Positions 28,780 through 37,446 are shown, numbered from the stretch's first letter. The stretch is 64,000 bases of DNA from Eubacterium sp. MSJ-33 (GCF_022174665.1 NZ_CP076562.1:2310525-2374524), one strand, 5' to 3'. Notes: a model not told the origin generated them from the letters alone. Program-made: numbers and translations.

Positions 28780-28857
28780 CGATATGTGACGGTTGTGACG
28801 GTATTTTCTATAGCGTGACGGTAGTGAAAATATCGTCACTATCGTCACGACCGTCAC
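28776..28857. repeat. Array of GTGAC boxes around a hairpin (iteron- or operator-like)
   Basis: GTGAC occurs at 28776, 28786, 28795 and 28815, and inverted GTCAC at 28835, 28844 and 28853, nearly all 9-10 bases apart. The centre forms a 13-bp stem (28815-28827 with 28836-28848, one mismatch, 8-base loop). Evenly spaced boxes next to a RepA-like gene suggest a replication origin or an autoregulatory site. Confidence 0.75.
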
Positions 28858-28870
28858 GGAAAGGAGAAAC

Positions 28871-29113
28871 ATGGAAAGAAAATCACAGGTACAGATACCC
28901 AAAGGTTTATTACTGGCATTGTTCCAGTATCATCTTGCCGGGAACGAGGAATATCTGCCGGAGATAGAAAAAGCATTGATGGAAAAATTAGACAGTATGG
29001 TAAAACGTCAGTTATATACAACATTCAAAACAGCACCAACCGAAGAAGAACGGGAAAAGGCAAGACAAGAGTATTTGGATAAGTGCGGAATGCATGAGGA
29101 CTTTCGATGGTAA
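28871..29113 (+). CDS. Small conserved protein of Clostridia mobile elements
   Basis: An 80-aa charged helical protein (MERKSQVQIPKGLLLALFQY at the N-terminus, C-terminus KCGMHEDFRW). AAAGGAG precedes the ATG directly after the GTGAC array. Similar short proteins regularly accompany RepA-like ATPases and MobP relaxases in these elements. The role is unknown. Confidence 0.6.
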   Translation: MERKSQVQIPKGLLLALFQYHLAGNEEYLPEIEKALMEKLDSMVKRQLYTTFKTAPTEEEREKARQEYLDKCGMHEDFRW

Positions 29114-29288
29114 AGGTTCTGCTTGATTACCTAATGACAGGAGCGTGGCACGCACCTGTAGATAGCAGACAAGGAGAAAGCAGGAAAGGTGCAGTCGGGA
29201 GTTGGCTGGCGAAGTAAGGAGATTTCCAAAAGGGGGCCCTGATTCAGGGCGTCCCTGCGGAAATGATAAATGAGGGGAGAATGACACC

Positions 29289-29516
29289 ATGAGAGAAGGA
29301 AGATTAGGTTACAACAGTTATAACAAGAGATATGGCTTGTTATCATCTGACTTATGGATTGATACAGGATTTCACTGCGGAGAATGCCTGGAAGTATTAG
29401 TAGATGATCAATGGGTAAAAACCAGAATGGAAATGAATTTGGCGAGGGAATGGTATTTGGTTGGAACACCGTATTGCGGAGATCTGGAGTATGTACGGGC
29501 TAGGATACCGGAATAA
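29289..29516 (+). CDS. DUF5348-like small protein
   Basis: A 75-aa protein starting MREGRLGYNSYNKRYGLL with a compact beta-rich pattern and LVGTPYCGDLEYVRARI at the end. It matches the DUF5348 proteins seen next to relaxase genes in mobile elements (name from memory). GAGGGG precedes the start. The 175 bases before it hold no clear gene, only a short GC-rich hairpin (GCCCTGA/TCAGGGC). Confidence 0.6.
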   Translation: MREGRLGYNSYNKRYGLLSSDLWIDTGFHCGECLEVLVDDQWVKTRMEMNLAREWYLVGTPYCGDLEYVRARIPE

Positions 29517-29669
29517 AGCAGACAGAAAGAGTAATAGTCGGTTTGTTGTTCGTAAAAAAATAAGCCTGGATACGGGCAGAAAAAGAGGGCGGATACGCCC
29601 AAAATGAAAAGCGAAAGCCAAGTTGTGGTAGATGTAAGAAGCATCTCACAAAGCCCTCGGCGTTTGAGA

Positions 29670-29718
29670 GCGAAATACACCCATCGCACAAACTTCGTTT
29701 ATGCTCTGTGTATTTCGC
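29670..29718. other. oriT: Candidate oriT of the outer element
   Basis: A perfect 11-bp inverted repeat (GCGAAATACAC with GTGTATTTCGC, 27-base loop) lies in the ~310-base gene-free stretch between the DUF5348 gene and the relaxase. A smaller GGGCG/CGCCC hairpin lies upstream near 29595. Position and structure fit an oriT; I do not recognise the nick sequence. Confidence 0.5.
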
Positions 29719-29828
29719 CCTGCCGGGAGCTATTGTAGCCGGAAACGGCAATAAGTTCGTAAACGGATGCCGATGCATCCACTCACAAATAATATGGCGG
29801 AATTTATTTTGCCGAAGACAAGGAGGGA

Positions 29829-31355
29829 GTGCCTATCGGAAGAAATTCATTTATTCAAATGACAAAACTAAGCAATGTTAAAGGCAGAATCACTTATGTA
29901 TCCAGTCATGCAAAACAGGAAAATCTCTATGCAGTTTATGAAACCACAGAACGGAAATTTTGGCGGGAACTTGCAAAATGTAATCAGGAAGAATTTAAAA
30001 AAAGCGGAACAGAAGGAAAATGTATTGAGGCAAGAGAATTGATCATTGCTTTGCCAGAGAGCTTTACAGAATATCAGCCGGATAGATTGCTACAGCTTTT
30101 TACAAATCATTTTAAACAAAATTACGGAGCGGAGTGTATTGCTGCTCTGCACCACAATAAAAGAAAGACCAATTATCACATTCATCTGATATTTGCAGAA
30201 CGGAAGTTATTAGATGAACCAATCATCAAGATTGCCAGTAGAAATATGTTTTATGATGAAAATGGAAAACATGTCCGAACAAAGAAAGAGGTATTAGGAG
30301 AAGATGGCGAGATCCGAGAAGGCTGCAGTATTGTGAAGAAAGGTGAAGTATATGAGAAGAAGCTGTTTACAGCGAAAGATGAACGCTTCAAGAGTAATTC
30401 ATTTCTGGATGAGGTAAAGCATTCTTATACAGACTTAATCAATATTTATGTGCAGGACGAGAGCCAGAAGTTGCAAGTATTTGAACGTGGCAGTGTTTAT
30501 CTTGCAACAAAGAAAATCGGGAAAAATAATCCGAAGGCACAGGAAATAGAAGCAGATAACCAAAAACGCCGGGAATGGAACAGAGCTGTTGATATGGCAT
30601 TAATTAGTGGAGTGCCGGAACCGAAGATAATGGAAGTGAAGCGGAAAGAAATCACGGAGCCAATCAGGGAATCAATTGCAAGGCGTGGAAACAGACCACG
30701 ATTATTTTCCAGAGTTGTAACAGTGGCGGTCGAGGCATTGGAGTTTTTGATAGCAAGTGTGTTGTTTAAGAAACCCAGGGAAGTGCCAAAACAGACAGAG
30801 CAAACGGAAATTGAACACCAAGAGCATGTTGCTGAAAATAGCATGGCAGCAGTCAAGACAACAAAAGAAGAAAAGGTAGAACCGGAACAACCTAAAATGA
30901 CGAGGCTTGCATTAAAGTATCCGAAACTATTTAAAGTGAATAAAGAACTGGAAGATCAAAACGGTGCAATTCAACAGAAACAAAAACAGCTTTCTGCAAA
31001 GAAGAAAGAACTGTCAGAGGTCACGGGATGGTTTAAAGGAAGAAAGAAAAAAGAATTGCAGAAAGAAATTGATGAACTGAAAAGTCAGATCAGAGATATG
31101 AAAGATTACCTTCCAAGGATTGTACAGAAAATCGGATATAGAAGTGTACAGGAATTTTTAAAAGATTTTAAGGATTCTCAATCTGAGTATAGCCAATATC
31201 GAACTGCAATAGAAAAATGGAAGAAAGAAACAGGAAAAGAGCCAGTAGCACATGGTATTAGGGCGAAGCTGGCTGAAAAGAAACAAGAAATACAGAATGA
31301 AAAGAAAAATAAACAGCATACCCGTAGTCAGAACAAAGATCGGGGAGCAAGATAG
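29829..31355 (+). CDS. MobP-type relaxase of the outer element
   Basis: A 508-aa relaxase-like protein starting at GTG 29829 directly after AGGAGGG. The N-terminal ~180 residues show the relaxase fold of the Clostridia MobP2/MobP3 group: an early Tyr-containing region (SSHAKQENLYAVYET), the HUH-type metal motif HHNKRKTNYHIHLIF, and FAERKLL. The C-terminal half is basic and coiled. It should nick oriT and pilot the strand through another element's secretion channel, since no type IV secretion genes are present. Confidence 0.8.
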   Translation: MPIGRNSFIQMTKLSNVKGRITYVSSHAKQENLYAVYETTERKFWRELAKCNQEEFKKSGTEGKCIEARELIIALPESFTEYQPDRLLQLFTNHFKQNYGAECIAALHHNKRKTNYHIHLIFAERKLLDEPIIKIASRNMFYDENGKHVRTKKEVLGEDGEIREGCSIVKKGEVYEKKLFTAKDERFKSNSFLDEVKHSYTDLINIYVQDESQKLQVFERGSVYLATKKIGKNNPKAQEIEADNQKRREWNRAVDMALISGVPEPKIMEVKRKEITEPIRESIARRGNRPRLFSRVVTVAVEALEFLIASVLFKKPREVPKQTEQTEIEHQEHVAENSMAAVKTTKEEKVEPEQPKMTRLALKYPKLFKVNKELEDQNGAIQQKQKQLSAKKKELSEVTGWFKGRKKKELQKEIDELKSQIRDMKDYLPRIVQKIGYRSVQEFLKDFKDSQSEYSQYRTAIEKWKKETGKEPVAHGIRAKLAEKKQEIQNEKKNKQHTRSQNKDRGAR

Positions 31356-31365
31356 GAGGACAATC

Positions 31366-31743
31366 ATGAAGAAACACATTATGGGAGAAAATGGAATCAG
31401 TTATACTTTAGGAGAGGACGGTCTGTATTATCCAGACCTGTATCTCCCGGAAGAGACAGAATATCCGATTGGAAAGTATGGAATGCTGAGAAAGTCATAT
31501 TTGCAGGAGCATCGGAAGGGATTATATCTGGAGTTGGTACTTGCCGGGAAGTTAAATAAACATCTGCACCAGACAGACGAGGAGTGCTATGAGATGATGG
31601 AACGCTTGATAGAGCAGATGAAAGAAAGGCAGGGAGTGACGGAACAGTTGAAAGCGGAGAATCAGATGTTGTGGGTGAGGATGTGTAATAATATCCGACA
31701 TTGTGCAGAGGAAGTAGTGCTGAAAGAAATTGTATATGCGTAG
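31366..31743 (+). CDS. tnpV: TnpV family protein
   Basis: A 125-aa protein of the transposon-encoded TnpV family: GISYTLGEDGLYYPDLYLPE at the N-terminus, IGKYGMLRKSYLQEHRKGLY, and a helical tail. AGGAGG lies eight bases before ATG 31366. Function is unknown; it marks the end of the mobilization module. A terminator-like hairpin follows. Confidence 0.75.
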   Translation: MKKHIMGENGISYTLGEDGLYYPDLYLPEETEYPIGKYGMLRKSYLQEHRKGLYLELVLAGKLNKHLHQTDEECYEMMERLIEQMKERQGVTEQLKAENQMLWVRMCNNIRHCAEEVVLKEIVYA

Positions 31744-31748
31744 ATTAG

Positions 31749-31774
31749 AGGGCGGTCAGTTGACTGCCCTATTT
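31749..31774 (+). terminator. Terminator-like hairpin after tnpV
   Basis: AGGGCGGTCA (31749-31758) pairs with TGACTGCCCT (31761-31770), 9 of 10 positions, followed by ATTT. It divides the mobilization genes from the cargo cassette. Confidence 0.5.
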
Positions 31775-31861
31775 ACGATTTTATGGCGTATTATAATGGA
31801 ATCATGGAAATGTATGTGGTAAACTATTTATGTATTTATTACAATTTTGAGGAGGGTTGTC

Positions 31862-32311
31862 ATGGAAAAAGAAGAAAAATCAAGTTCTATTGAGCAACAA
31901 ATGGCAGAGCAGGTAATTTTTCAGAAGGTAAATGACTGGTTGGGCGTAGAGCTGGTAGAAAATGCGAAAATCTTTGTAGGCAATACATTTATGCAACCCG
32001 ATTTTTATTCTAAAGCGGATGGGATAATTGGAGAAATTTTTGCACATATTGGAAAACCCAAGAAAGCTCAGGATAATAAGATTTCAAATGATATTCTGAA
32101 AATGCTTCTCCTTGAAAAAATTGAGGGAAAGATATACAGAAAAATTATTGTAGTATGTGATGAAGATGAGATGAAAAAATTAAAAGGTACATCTGTTCTT
32201 GCGGAATGTATCAGACAATTCGATATTGAAGTGAAAATGATAGAGATAGAGACTGATTTACGAGATACCTTGATTGAAGCACAGAAAAGGCAACGAATGG
32301 TAAATGCGTAA
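31862..32311 (+). CDS. Cargo gene A: small nuclease-like protein next to helicase-HNH
   Basis: A 149-aa protein starting at ATG 31862 behind GAGGAGGG. I do not recognise it with confidence. The middle part (QPDFYSKADGIIGEIFAHIG, then KPKKAQDNKISNDILKMLLL and an IIVVCDEDE strand) has the alternating strands and acidic positions of a restriction-endonuclease-like fold, but a canonical PD-(D/E)xK triad cannot be fixed by eye. It is followed 26 bases later by the helicase gene and forms one unit with it. A -10-like TATAAT with an extended TG is weakly visible near 31790. Confidence 0.5.
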   Translation: MEKEEKSSSIEQQMAEQVIFQKVNDWLGVELVENAKIFVGNTFMQPDFYSKADGIIGEIFAHIGKPKKAQDNKISNDILKMLLLEKIEGKIYRKIIVVCDEDEMKKLKGTSVLAECIRQFDIEVKMIEIETDLRDTLIEAQKRQRMVNA

Positions 32312-32337
32312 AATATAATAAAATCTGGAGGGTATGA

Positions 32338-34605
32338 ATGATGGAAAAAGATTACATAGAAGTAAAGTCATTTGGAAAAGTGTTTCCCAAAAAGGGAGCA
32401 AATGCGAGAATACCATATGAACATCAAAAATGTGCAATGGGAAATCTCGATATTATGAATAAAAATGCGAAGTACAGCACTATGATTGTACTTCCTACTG
32501 GTGGAGGAAAAACGTACACAGCTTCTATGTGGCTTTTAAGAAATGCACTGGATCAGAAAAAGAAAATATTGTGGATTGCACATCGTCAGATGTTACTTGA
32601 CCAAGCAGCAGAATCTTTTCAGAAGTTTGCGTATTCAGAGGTAATACCGCATATTCCGTCCTTCCAGTACAGGATTGTATCTGGTGCATCTACGCATGAT
32701 AGAACCATTGATATTCAACCCACGGACAATTTGTTGATTATGAGTAAGGACAGCATAGGCAGAAATTTACAGTGCTTAGATGCATGGCTCAAGGGCGAAA
32801 AGGAAATCTTTTTAATTGTAGACGAAGCACACCATTCTACTGCCAAAACTTATCGCAAAGTAATTGATTATGTAAAAACAAAGGTATTAAATGTAAAATT
32901 GATTGGACTGACAGCTACACCATTCCGTACTGCTGATGGGGAACAGGGCCTTTTGGCAAAAATTTATGAGGACGGTTTACAAGGAGGAAAGGCGGTTCAT
33001 GGAAATATAGGTATTACATATCAGATAGGGTTAAAAGAGTTGATAAATCGACGCATTTTATCAAAACCTATTTTTGAAAGTTATTACACAGATGAAATGT
33101 ATGGAGAATCATTAGGTTTGAATGGTTGGGAGAGTATCCAACGATTAGACGTATTGCCTGAAGACGTAGCAGGACAAATGGCAGATAGTGCAGCACGAAA
33201 CAAACTGATTGTCCAGACATACAAGGCAAAAGAGAAAGAGTATGGACAGACGATAGTATTTGCAATCAATGTAGTTCATGCAATTCATCTAAGTTCGTTG
33301 TTTAATAAAGAGGGCATAAAGTCGGAGTTCATTGTGTCTGATGTAAAGGATTCTGTGACAGGAGTGAGAATCAGCAGAGAAGAAAACGAAAGAAAAATAG
33401 AAGAATATAGGGCAGGAAGAGTAAAAGTACTTGTGAATGTAAATATTTTGACAGAGGGAGTGGACTTACCACAGACTAAAACAGTATTTTTAGCAAGACC
33501 AACTGTTTCTACAATCCTTATGACACAGATGATAGGAAGGGCACTTAGAGGAGAAGCTGCTGGTGGAACTTCTTCAGCATACATCGTTTCTTTTGTAGAT
33601 AGTTGGAATGAACATATTGCATGGGTAAATCCAGACAGTCTGTTCAGTGGAAATAATGAATTTACAGATAATCCAACAGAGCATATGAAGCATGAATTAC
33701 GCATGATAGCGATTTCTAAAATAGAGGAGTTTGCTTCTGTACTTGACGATTCTGTAGATACCACAGTATTAGAAAAAGTACCATTTGTACAAAGAATTCC
33801 GATTGGAATGTATGCGTTTGCCTATTTAGAAGAAAATGGAGTGGATTCTTCCTATCAAGTAATGGTATATGACAGTACGAAAAAATCATATGAAGAATTG
33901 ATGAAAGGCTTACCAAGTCTGTTCCAAAGTTTTCAGTGTGAAGAGGAATATCCGGCAGAAGAATTGCTTGAAGAAATGGCAGAGCAATGTAGAAACACGT
34001 TTTTCTTAGGCGAAATGATACCACCATATGAAGAAAAAGATGTGATACGAATTTTGAAATATTATGCCCAGTACGAAACTTCGCCACAGTTCTATTCATT
34101 TGATGATATAGACAGAAGCAAGTTAGATGTTGCTGCGATTGCAAAACATATTTGGGATGAGGATATGGGGCAGAGACAGAAAACAGAATATGTAAATGCC
34201 TTATGGGAAAATAGTGATGATAATTTGTTAAAATTGTTTTTTGGACGAAAATTGTATTTCTGGAGACAACTGGATATAGAGTTAACAAAACTGTCTAATC
34301 CGCATATTTATGACGAAGAAGAAAACGTGCAGCGAGGTATTAGAAAGCTGGAGGATTTACCATTGTTCGAGATTGGAAAGGTAAATCCGGAACTGGAAAA
34401 AAATCTTCGGGATACAGCATTTGCTAAATCAGAAGATACAGATGGAAATTATACCTGTGCCTGTTGTGGAGCAAAAGGCAAAGACCGTATTTTCTTTCAG
34501 GTAGACCATGTGATACCGATGAATAAAGGTGGAAAAACTGTGGCAGAGAATTTGCAGATACTTTGTAGACAATGCAATGGGTTGAAGGGGGATAAAATTG
34601 ATTGA
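32338..34605 (+). CDS. Cargo gene B: superfamily 2 DEAH helicase fused to an HNH nuclease
   Basis: A 755-aa protein. Helicase motifs in order: Q-like YEHQKCAM, motif I LPTGGGKTYTA near residue 52, II VDEAHHST near 160, III GLTATPFRT near 190, V NVNILTEGVDLP near 367, and VI QMIGRALRG near 395. A ~280-residue linker follows, and at the C-terminus a zinc-bound HNH domain (CACCGAKG, DHVIPMNKGG, LCRQCNGLKGD). ATG 32338 or 32341 follows CTGGAGGG. The architecture is that of ATP-driven DNA-cutting defence enzymes; no methyltransferase or specificity subunit is nearby. It overlaps gene C by 8 bases. Confidence 0.82.
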   Translation: MMEKDYIEVKSFGKVFPKKGANARIPYEHQKCAMGNLDIMNKNAKYSTMIVLPTGGGKTYTASMWLLRNALDQKKKILWIAHRQMLLDQAAESFQKFAYSEVIPHIPSFQYRIVSGASTHDRTIDIQPTDNLLIMSKDSIGRNLQCLDAWLKGEKEIFLIVDEAHHSTAKTYRKVIDYVKTKVLNVKLIGLTATPFRTADGEQGLLAKIYEDGLQGGKAVHGNIGITYQIGLKELINRRILSKPIFESYYTDEMYGESLGLNGWESIQRLDVLPEDVAGQMADSAARNKLIVQTYKAKEKEYGQTIVFAINVVHAIHLSSLFNKEGIKSEFIVSDVKDSVTGVRISREENERKIEEYRAGRVKVLVNVNILTEGVDLPQTKTVFLARPTVSTILMTQMIGRALRGEAAGGTSSAYIVSFVDSWNEHIAWVNPDSLFSGNNEFTDNPTEHMKHELRMIAISKIEEFASVLDDSVDTTVLEKVPFVQRIPIGMYAFAYLEENGVDSSYQVMVYDSTKKSYEELMKGLPSLFQSFQCEEEYPAEELLEEMAEQCRNTFFLGEMIPPYEEKDVIRILKYYAQYETSPQFYSFDDIDRSKLDVAAIAKHIWDEDMGQRQKTEYVNALWENSDDNLLKLFFGRKLYFWRQLDIELTKLSNPHIYDEEENVQRGIRKLEDLPLFEIGKVNPELEKNLRDTAFAKSEDTDGNYTCACCGAKGKDRIFFQVDHVIPMNKGGKTVAENLQILCRQCNGLKGDKID

Positions 34606-35131
34606 GCTATATTATGATTCATTTGATCTTGCTTGTATCATACATAGTCTAGATATGGGAACTAAGACAGCGAGTATCATGTTGGAAAAAATTTGGAAAG
34701 AAGATAATCAATATTTAAGTCCATTCTATCGGACAAATTTGCGTCAGTTATATTTAGATGTGCATTATTGGACAGATTATTTATGTGACAAGCCAGTAAT
34801 AGATAAGGAGTTTCCGGCGGTTCAGAAAGATTTTCGCTCTTTTGGTAAAGACGTGGAAGAAGCTGCTTTCATTACAGATTATTTTGATATTGATTTGTTT
34901 TTTAAGATGAAACGTGTGCAGATTCTTTATTTGGACGGACAATATTATGTGAGAATGAAGCTGCGGACATTATTGAAAGCATATGGATATAAACGCCGGA
35001 CACAAGAGTTATTAAAATATCTCAGGGAGTGTATGATGTTTTACCATATGCAGACATATCTTCGTGGAAAAGAAGAATGTGATATTGGGGAGATTGGACT
35101 TGATGAAATGATAACGATTCGGGTGATTTAA
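34598..35131 (+). CDS. Cargo gene C: unknown helical protein coupled to helicase-HNH
   Basis: A 177-aa, Tyr- and Leu-rich, mostly helical protein (MIELYYDSFDLACIIHSLDM at the N-terminus). Its ATG lies inside the helicase stop region, so it is translationally coupled. No catalytic motif is visible. It may be a regulatory, immunity or adaptor subunit of the helicase-HNH enzyme. I know no family for it. Confidence 0.55.
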   Translation: MIELYYDSFDLACIIHSLDMGTKTASIMLEKIWKEDNQYLSPFYRTNLRQLYLDVHYWTDYLCDKPVIDKEFPAVQKDFRSFGKDVEEAAFITDYFDIDLFFKMKRVQILYLDGQYYVRMKLRTLLKAYGYKRRTQELLKYLRECMMFYHMQTYLRGKEECDIGEIGLDEMITIRVI

Positions 35132-35180
35132 GACTTTTCATTCATAAATCCTGAAATTATTTGAGCCTTTAGGATTAGCC

Positions 35181-35208
35181 TTGACAGTATCTATGAAAAG
35201 AGTTTAAT
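35181..35208 (+). promoter_or_regulatory. Promoter-like sequence at the right end of the outer element
   Basis: A consensus TTGACA (35181-35186) with TTTAAT 16 bases on, running towards the right end and away from the cargo genes. No gene starts within 500 bases, so it may drive an RNA or read out into the chromosome. Confidence 0.35.
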
Positions 35209-35219
35209 ATAATATTCGT

Positions 35220-35237
35220 GGCAACAAATTGGCAACA
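35220..35237 (+). repeat. Right integrase arm-type repeat
   Basis: GGCAACAAATTGGCAACA, one base different from 13418-13435. A further half copy (TGGCAACAAC) is at 35509. Confidence 0.55.
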
Positions 35238-35301
35238 GAAAATCAGCGAGCCAAAATAATATATGCAACAGAAATAAAATAACGGCAAAAAAGACATAGA
35301 A

Positions 35302-35321
35302 CTTAAACAAATATATTTAAG
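35302..35321 (+). promoter_or_regulatory. Distant copy of the XRE operator word
   Basis: CTTAAACAA followed by TATATTTAAG forms an interrupted palindrome with the same CTTAAACAA word found twice in the XRE-xis intergenic region. It supports this stretch still being part of the outer element. Confidence 0.4.
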
Positions 35322-35374
35322 AATATCTTTGGACTTGCCGAGTTTGAGTGATAACAAGCCAAACATGACATAAG

Positions 35375-35494
35375 TAAATACAGCATCTGCGAAGCAGATG
35401 TCACACAAGAAAAGGATGAACTATCATGCTTGCATGATGGTTCATCCTTTTCTTGTGTGTAAACATTTGGCTGATCAGCCGGATGCTGTATTTA
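35375..35494. repeat. Nested inverted repeats (cloverleaf-like, 120 bp)
   Basis: An outer perfect 13-bp stem (TAAATACAGCATC at 35375 with GATGCTGTATTTA at 35482) encloses three palindromes: CATCTGC-GAA-GCAGATG (35384-35400), a 28-bp stem with one T-G pair and a TT loop (35402-35459), and GGCTGATCAGCC (35469-35480). The 28-bp stem could also act as a two-way terminator, being A-rich before and T-rich after its GC part. The rest of the 35132-35800 gap holds the arm repeats, the attR candidate and no gene. Confidence 0.8.
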
Positions 35495-35633
35495 TTAATG
35501 GAAGTACCTGGCAACAACATACAGCGAGATGAAGCGAAGCGGAATCGAGCTGAGGAGGGAGAAAAATAGGTATAGCGCAGGTGGTAAGATGAGGGGCATG
35601 GCTGCTCTCAGGTTTGGTCAGCCAAATGTTGAA

Positions 35634-35646
35634 TTATGCAGGTTTC
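35634..35646 (+). repeat. Candidate right attachment core (attR) of the outer element
   Basis: TTATGCAGGTTTC, 12 of 13 bases identical to the word after guaA. It is followed by CCGACTTTGTTTTAAT. Joined to the ACAAAG left of attL this could form a terminator stem (ACAAAG/CTTTGT plus T run), as expected for an insertion into the guaA terminator. Confidence 0.4.
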
Positions 35647-35800
35647 CGACTTTGTTTTAATATGAATGTTATTGATTAAGAAACAGTCGCAAGAAGTTGC
35701 GAAAGTGCATTGAAAGAGACCATATGTTGTGCTATCCTAAAATAGATGGAGTTTGCTGGTGTTTTAATAATGTTGATAAGGACGGATATAACGGAGAAAT

Positions 35801-36964
35801 ATGAGCAGTGTCAATGAATTCATGGCAGAGTGGGAGAGGTATAATATGCTAGAAGTGAAATTTTACGATACAGTTGATGACAATTTATTAAAGTTTGCAG
35901 TGATTATTTCACAGAGTAATGGGAAGTGGGTAATGTGTAAACACAAAGAACGCGATACATATGAAGTTCCGGGTGGACATCGTGAAGACGGGGAAGATAT
36001 TTTAGAGACTGCTAAAAGAGAACTTCAAGAAGAAACAGGTGCAGTTAAGTTTGATATAGAACAGCTATGTGTATATTCTGTCACAGGTAAGAACAGTATA
36101 AATGAGAATGGAGAGGAAACATTTGGATTATTATGTTTTGCAGAAATAAGAGAATTTTCAGGTGAACTTCATTGCGAGATGGAGAAGGTGGTACTTATGG
36201 ATGAATTACCAGAAAATTGGACTTATCCATTGATACAACCAAAGTTGATTGAAAAATATCTGCAAATACAAAAGCAATCTTATAGTCAGATACAGCAGAC
36301 AGCAAAACAGACTATAACATATATAAAAAAGATTATTAAGCCGGGTATGAAGTTATTGGATATTCGAAAACTATGTGAGGAAAAACTGATGGAGTTAGGT
36401 GCAGACTCTTTCTGGTATTGGGATGTCGGTGCATTTGTATTTGCAGGAGATGAAACAACGGTTTCCGTATCTGGAAAGCAATATGTAACTTCGGATAAAA
36501 TTATAGAAAATAATGATATTATAACCATTGATTTAAGTCCACAGGTAGGTAATATCTGGGGAGATTATGCGAGAACTATTATTGTAGAAAATGGTGAGGT
36601 TGTAGATGATATAGAGTTAATTCAGAATCAAGAGTGGAAAAGTGGTTTGCAAATGGAAGAAAAGCTACATGCAGAATTATTTCGTTTTGCCACGAAGAAA
36701 ACAACCTTTGAAGACTTGTATTACCATATGAATGAGTACATTGTAAAAAATGGATTCGTCAATCTTGACTTTATGGGTAATCTGGGACATTCCATTGTGA
36801 AATCTAAAGGCGACAGAGTTTACATCGAAAGAGGAAATGTGATGAAGCTTGGTAATGTAAAGTACTTTACATTTGAACCACACATTACATTTCCTGATTC
36901 AAAATATGGGTATAAGAAAGAGAATATTTATTACTTTGACGAGACTGGGCTGGTGGAATTATAA
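35801..36964 (+). CDS. Nudix hydrolase fused to an M24 (methionine/Xaa-Pro aminopeptidase-like) domain
   Basis: A 387-aa fusion. Residues ~16-150 are a Nudix domain with a complete box (GGHREDGEDILETAKRELQE, then ETGA), expected to cleave a nucleoside diphosphate-linked compound. Residues ~160-387 are a creatinase/aminopeptidase fold with metal ligands D in TIDLSPQ, D in GDYAR, H in GNLGHS, E in TFEPH and a final Glu in YFDETG. Either ATG 35801 (GGAG, short spacing) or ATG 35846 (GGGAGAGG) could be the start; the second gives the usual Nudix N-terminus MLEVKFYD. It leads a run of GNAT and phosphatase genes. Confidence 0.82.
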   Translation: MSSVNEFMAEWERYNMLEVKFYDTVDDNLLKFAVIISQSNGKWVMCKHKERDTYEVPGGHREDGEDILETAKRELQEETGAVKFDIEQLCVYSVTGKNSINENGEETFGLLCFAEIREFSGELHCEMEKVVLMDELPENWTYPLIQPKLIEKYLQIQKQSYSQIQQTAKQTITYIKKIIKPGMKLLDIRKLCEEKLMELGADSFWYWDVGAFVFAGDETTVSVSGKQYVTSDKIIENNDIITIDLSPQVGNIWGDYARTIIVENGEVVDDIELIQNQEWKSGLQMEEKLHAELFRFATKKTTFEDLYYHMNEYIVKNGFVNLDFMGNLGHSIVKSKGDRVYIERGNVMKLGNVKYFTFEPHITFPDSKYGYKKENIYYFDETGLVEL

Positions 36965-36989
36965 GATGCAGATTGGATGGTAAATAGCA

Positions 36990-37430
36990 ATGATTAGAGA
37001 AGCAAATAAAAAAGATTTAGATGAAATATTACAGTTATATCTGTATCTTCATGAAAAAAGTATTCCTGAGGATAACAAGCATTTGCAAAATACATGGAAC
37101 AATATTATTAATGACACCAATCATCATCTGATTGTCTGCGAAATCGATGGAAAGATTGTGGAATCCTGCGTGTGCGTGATTATTCCTAATCTTACAAGAG
37201 GTGTTCGCCCGTATGCGTTCGTAGAAAATGTTGTGACGCATGGAGATTATCGGAAGAAAGGTTATGCAACTGCCTGCCTGAATTTTGCAAAGCAGATTGC
37301 CAAACAGAATCATTGTTATAAGATGATGTTACTTACAGGTTCTAAGGAAGAAAGTACATTAAAATTTTATCGAAATGCAGGATATAATAGCTCGGATAAG
37401 ACGGCGTTTATTCAATGGATTGATATGTAA
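36990..37430 (+). CDS. GNAT family N-acetyltransferase
   Basis: A 146-aa acetyl-CoA-dependent acetyltransferase with the acetyl-CoA loop HGDYRKKGYATACL (Q/RxxGxG/A motif) near residue 88 and a C-terminal KFYRNAGYN, the usual end of the fold. It sits 25 bases after the Nudix-M24 gene. The substrate is unknown; many such genes in accessory regions act on amines, aminoglycosides or peptides. Confidence 0.85.
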   Translation: MIREANKKDLDEILQLYLYLHEKSIPEDNKHLQNTWNNIINDTNHHLIVCEIDGKIVESCVCVIIPNLTRGVRPYAFVENVVTHGDYRKKGYATACLNFAKQIAKQNHCYKMMLLTGSKEESTLKFYRNAGYNSSDKTAFIQWIDM

Positions 37431-37446
37431 AATATGGAGAATGATT

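Noticed and set aside
28776..28967. A 63-codon frame over the GTGAC array
   Set aside because: The sequence is repeat-driven, has no ribosome site and overlaps the well-supported 80-aa gene at 28871 in another frame.
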